DNA from: Chromera velia
Taxonomy: Eukaryota; Sar; Chromeraceae
Direction of reading: 5' to 3'
NCBI GenBank assembly: GCA_018398765.1
Contig: JAHBMJ010001241.1
Location: 1 to 10,000 of the forward strand
Length of the DNA: 10,000 bases
The position numbers and the translations under genes were made by a program. Each line of letters opens with the position of its first letter. Within the stretch, counting starts at the first letter, position 1. Below are positions 7,365-10,000 of this stretch, in pieces. The notes under the pieces are model-generated. The model did not search any database and was not told where the DNA came from. It saw only the letters and a list, made by a program, of their open reading frames with translations.

Positions 7365-9451
7365 ATGATGGCAAGTCGGGGCATCATCTTTGCTTGCTCC
7401 GGTGCGGATGTGGGAGAGGACCGGGAGGTGGTGGTGGTTGGGCAGAACAGTGCACTAGGCAACTGGGACGTTACACGCGGTGTTCCGTTGCGGGCAGAAG
7501 GGTCTCTGGAGTTCCCCTTCTGGGTCTCTGGGCCCGTGGAGCTGCTGCCTTGTGAAGGGAGAGGGAGTCAGACCCTGACAGACAACGCAGGGGGGGCAGT
7601 GGATCAACAGCAGCAGCAGCAGCAGTTTCTCTTTGTGGTCGTTCCGACTGGAGTCACACATAGGGGGGGATGGGGAGGGAGAGGGGAGGGGCAGACACAG
7701 AGGAGCAGCCAGAGTGTGGGAGTGTTTGAGGAGATGAAAATTGAGCCATTGAATGAGGTGCGGGTCGTTGATGTCCCTGAGGGTGTGTGGGTGTGGGTGG
7801 GTGGGCGGTGGGGGGACATTCAGACGACCAGCGTGGTGGCAGACAGGGGTGAGGTGGAGAGACTGCAGGCAGAGAGAAGAGGAGAGTGGCAGCAGCAGGT
7901 GGAACCGCAGACAGAGTACAGCCATCTTGAGGCTCCTCCGTCTCCGTCTCCTCCCACCCTCACTGACACGTACCCTGTCGGCAGAATGAACAGAGACGCA
8001 GAGTGTGTTCACAAACCCTTCCCCTCCGACACTTCTTCACACAAACACACGGGTCTCTCCCTCACTGACTCGTCCACCTGCCGACAGAGAGAGAAGCACC
8101 CGAGAATGAAAGCACCACGAAGCCCTCATCTGTCCCATGCGCACACAACAGAAACAGTCCTGTCTCAGACTGTCTGTGCTCAGATTGCTCTTGAAGCTGA
8201 CAGCAACCGTGTCAGAGAAAGGAAGGTGGTCGATGGACAGTCGCAATTCCGCGGAGGTCATGGGGTGAGAGAGGGGGGAGAGATGGAGGGACGGGGCTGC
8301 AACCGTGAAGTCAATCCCCCAAAAGTAAGCGTTTCGCATGCGTCTCTCTCCCATCCCAAACCCGCTGCCTCCCCCAACCGCATGCCGATGCCCCCCCACT
8401 GCCCGACTCCCCCCTCACCGACAGGTCCCAGAGAAGATCAGAGGCCCTTCGCAACCGCCCCCCAGCCGACAGCCTCCCGAGTCTCTCACTTAAGAGCAAA
8501 GGGGGCAGGCAGTGGGGGGGTGAAGAGGGGGCGAGAGGGGGAGTGTGCAGGAGGTGTGGTCAGGAGTGTCACAAAAGAGGGGTCGATGGGAGGGCATCTG
8601 CGAGACGGCATTTCCGATCTCTGTGAAGAAGAGGCAACCGTTGCCCGACCTTTCAAACACCACAGAGTGACAGGAGAGAACTGCACACTCAGAATGTCGG
8701 ATCACTCAGCACTAGACCCAGCACCGCAAGGACAGGGCCAACTTGTCCTGCGAGACAAGTGGGGAAACAGGCTGTGTGGACACGGGCGGCGACAGGACAG
8801 GTGCAAGCAGTGTGGGGGCTCCAGCATTTGCGAGCATGGCCGGCAGCGCAGGAGATGCAAGGAATGTGGTGGTTCAAGCATCTGTGAACATGGGCGGCGG
8901 CGGGACAGGTGCAAGCAGTGTGGGGGCTCAAGCATTTGCGAGCATGGGCGGCAGCGTTATGTGTGCAAGGAGTGTGGGGGCTCAGGCATTTGCGAGCACG
9001 GGCGGCGGCGCAGCAGTTGCAAGGAGTGTAGGGGCGCAGGTATTTGCGAACATGGGAGGAGCGCAGTAAGTGCAAGGAGTGTGGGGGGTCAAGTATTTGT
9101 GAGCATGGCCGAGAGCGCAGTAAATGCAAGGAGTGTGGGGGCTCCAGCATTTGCGAACACGGCCGAGAGCGCCCCAAGTGCAAGGAATGTGGTGGTTCCG
9201 GGCTTTGTGAGCACGGCCGGCAGCGCAGTAGGTGCAAGGAGTGTGGCGGCTCAGGTATTTGCGAGCATGGCCGAGAGCGCAGTAAGTGCAAAGAGTGCGG
9301 GGGCTCAAGCATTTGCGAGCATGGGTGGCTGCGCTACCGGTGCAAAGAGTGCGAAAAGCAAAAACAGCTTGAAAAGCACCACGCTCACTGCGGCATGCAG
9401 CGTCAAGAAGAAAATGTGGAAGAAGAAAAGAAGAGGGAGGGCGTTGTGTGA
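7365..9451 (+). CDS. CBM20-like starch-binding protein with C-terminal Cys/His repeat array (one frameshift)
   Basis: The proposed start is the double ATG at 7365/7368; the second has A at -3 and G at +4. The frame is also open upstream to 7233, but part of that is intron. Residues 7-62 contain VVVVGQNSALGNWDV and GVPLRAEG, the pattern of a CBM20 glucan-binding domain (GxxxxLGNWD with the key Trp at residue 34). FLFVVVPTG near 88 and EPLNEVRVVDVPEG may be its second half. Seven glutamines and a long Pro/Ser/Arg-rich, probably disordered linker (about 150-465) follow. From residue 470 come eleven 18-residue units, C-x2-C-x5-C-x-H, likely zinc-binding. Unit 6 is one base short near 9057-9062. 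The repeat frame then ends at TGA 9449-9451, whereas the uncorrected frame ends at 9455. The role may be binding starch or another glucan, with the repeats mediating protein or nucleic-acid contact; this is inference. Confidence 0.75.
7605..7625 (+). repeat. CAG repeat encoding seven glutamines
   Basis: CAA followed by six CAG codons interrupts the CBM20-like domain between its N-terminal half and the FLFVVVPTG strand. It is a slippage-prone insertion in a loop position. Confidence 0.85.
8772..9364 (+). repeat. Eleven tandem 54-bp units encoding Cys/His repeats
   Basis: Unit starts are 8772, 8826, 8880, 8934, 8988, 9042, 9095, 9149, 9203, 9257 and 9311. Each encodes 18 residues of the form ICEHGRxRxxCKECGGSS. 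The first unit has CGHG and the last ends CKECEKQK. Cysteine and histidine positions are invariant while the Arg-rich spacer varies (RQRRR, RRRDR, RERSK), which points to selection on metal binding. All units are 54 bases except unit 6 (9042-9094), which is 53. This CEHG repeat type is known as a multi-copy motif in algal and other protist proteins of largely unknown function. Confidence 0.9.
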
Positions 9452-9455
9452 GTGA

Positions 9456-10000
9456 TCGTTTGGGTGGTGCAGAAGTATCGGCCGGGCTTCGTCTGTGGGT
9501 GTCCTGTCTAGCAGCTCTCAGCTGCGTCGGTCGCTTCTCTGTTTTTTCTCCTTCTACTCCCGTTTCACCTCATGCTGTCCTTTTTTACTGTTGCGTCTCT
9601 CCTTGCTTCCCTTCTTCCCTGCTTCTTTTGCCCCTGATTGTTTTTTTCGGGTGGGCGTTCCCTTTGAGGAGAAAGAGGAGGAGGGTGGATGCCTGCACGG
9701 AAATGCAAAACTTTTGTTGGGATTTTGGCGCTGTGAGTGCTCGATAAAGTGAGTGAAACGCATAGAAGGGCAAAATGTTTGGGGAAGCAACCGTGACGGG
9801 GGGAGAACGGTCTTGTTTTTCGTCTCTTCTTCAGAATTGGGTGTCTTCTTCCCTTCAAGTCCGCTCAACTTTGCTGGAGATTGTCTCCCCTGCTCTAACC
9901 CCCTTTTCTCTATACTTTTTGTCTGTCTCTCTGTTTGCTTTTTGTCGTCTTTTCTCCCTTGCATCCTTCTCCGCTTCATATCCTTTTTGGCTTCGCGTTC
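9456..10000. other. 3' flank of the plus-strand gene, no supported gene
   Basis: This is pyrimidine-rich on the plus strand (runs of CTTCC, TTTTTC). A GATAAA at about 9743-9748 is a possible weak polyadenylation signal. A minus-strand reading of 141 codons (9554-9979) is Lys/Arg/Ser-rich and mirrors the pyrimidine bias, so it is not called. Confidence 0.45.

Noticed and set aside
8325-8424. Possible 100-bp intron (AAAA/GTAAGC to ACCGACAG) in the linker of the CBM20-like gene
   Set aside because: Removing 100 bases would shift the frame away from the Cys/His repeats, while the unspliced frame is open throughout.
9066-9120. 55-bp intron from GTAAGT to GCGCAG as an explanation of the frame break
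   Set aside because: The length leaves the wrong phase for the downstream repeat frame; a one-base deletion explains the data more simply.
8689-9312. Antisense readings of 207 and 108 codons across the repeat array
   Set aside because: They are by-products of the 54-base periodicity; they are His/Pro/Leu-rich repeats with no splice or start context.
8772-9364. Regular 54-base repeats resembling a CRISPR array
   Set aside because: There are no unique spacers; the units are contiguous, translate to conserved Cys/His repeats and lie in a eukaryotic-type gene.
9554-9979. 141-codon minus reading downstream of the CBM20-like gene
   Set aside because: Its Lys/Arg/Ser bias mirrors the pyrimidine-rich plus strand and overlaps alternative readings in two other frames.

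Overview
The window looks like nuclear DNA of a eukaryotic microalga. It has GT-AG introns with pyrimidine-rich ends, long purine/pyrimidine tracts, tetranucleotide microsatellites, low-complexity poly-Ala/Ser and poly-Gln coding stretches, and no bacterial operon layout. The Cys/His repeat family (C-x2-C-x5-C-E-H-G) joined to a CBM20-like starch-binding module suggests a chromerid such as Vitrella, or a related alga. That placement is inference and was not tested by a search.

Layout. (1) Bases 1-115 are the tail of a plus-strand exon ending at a strong 5' splice site; its partner exon is not visible. (2) Bases 116-877 contain no gene I can support. (3) Bases 878-6135, minus strand, hold a large decayed gene. 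Coding-like segments follow one another in order but are split by introns, three in-frame stops and at least eight frame changes. An N-terminal BED-like zinc finger, a central D...D pattern, a P-H-x-x-K-x2-x-R-like stretch and a late E-H-x-x-G-x-V-R motif suggest a DDE-type transposase of a poorly described eukaryotic family. (4) A second, compact element of about 991 bp (4439-5429) is nested inside it. It has about 210-bp imperfect terminal inverted repeats and a short flanking direct repeat (TTTCCTT). Removing it plus one repeat copy puts the two flanking coding segments back in the same frame, so it is an insertion into an older coding sequence. (5) Bases 6136-7158 form a non-coding divergent spacer that probably holds the promoter and 5' leader of the next gene. 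(6) Bases 7159-9455, plus strand, hold a leader intron and one long gene. Its protein has an N-terminal CBM20-like domain, a long disordered linker and eleven 18-residue Cys/His repeats. One repeat is one base short, which throws the rest of the array out of frame. (7) Bases 9456-10000 are 3' flank with no supported gene.

The genes are not an operon or pathway. The most notable points are the nested transposon pair, with a reading-frame test of the insertion; the unusual starch-binding plus Cys/His-repeat protein; and its frameshift, which stays stop-free for about 390 bases because the repeat length is a multiple of three.
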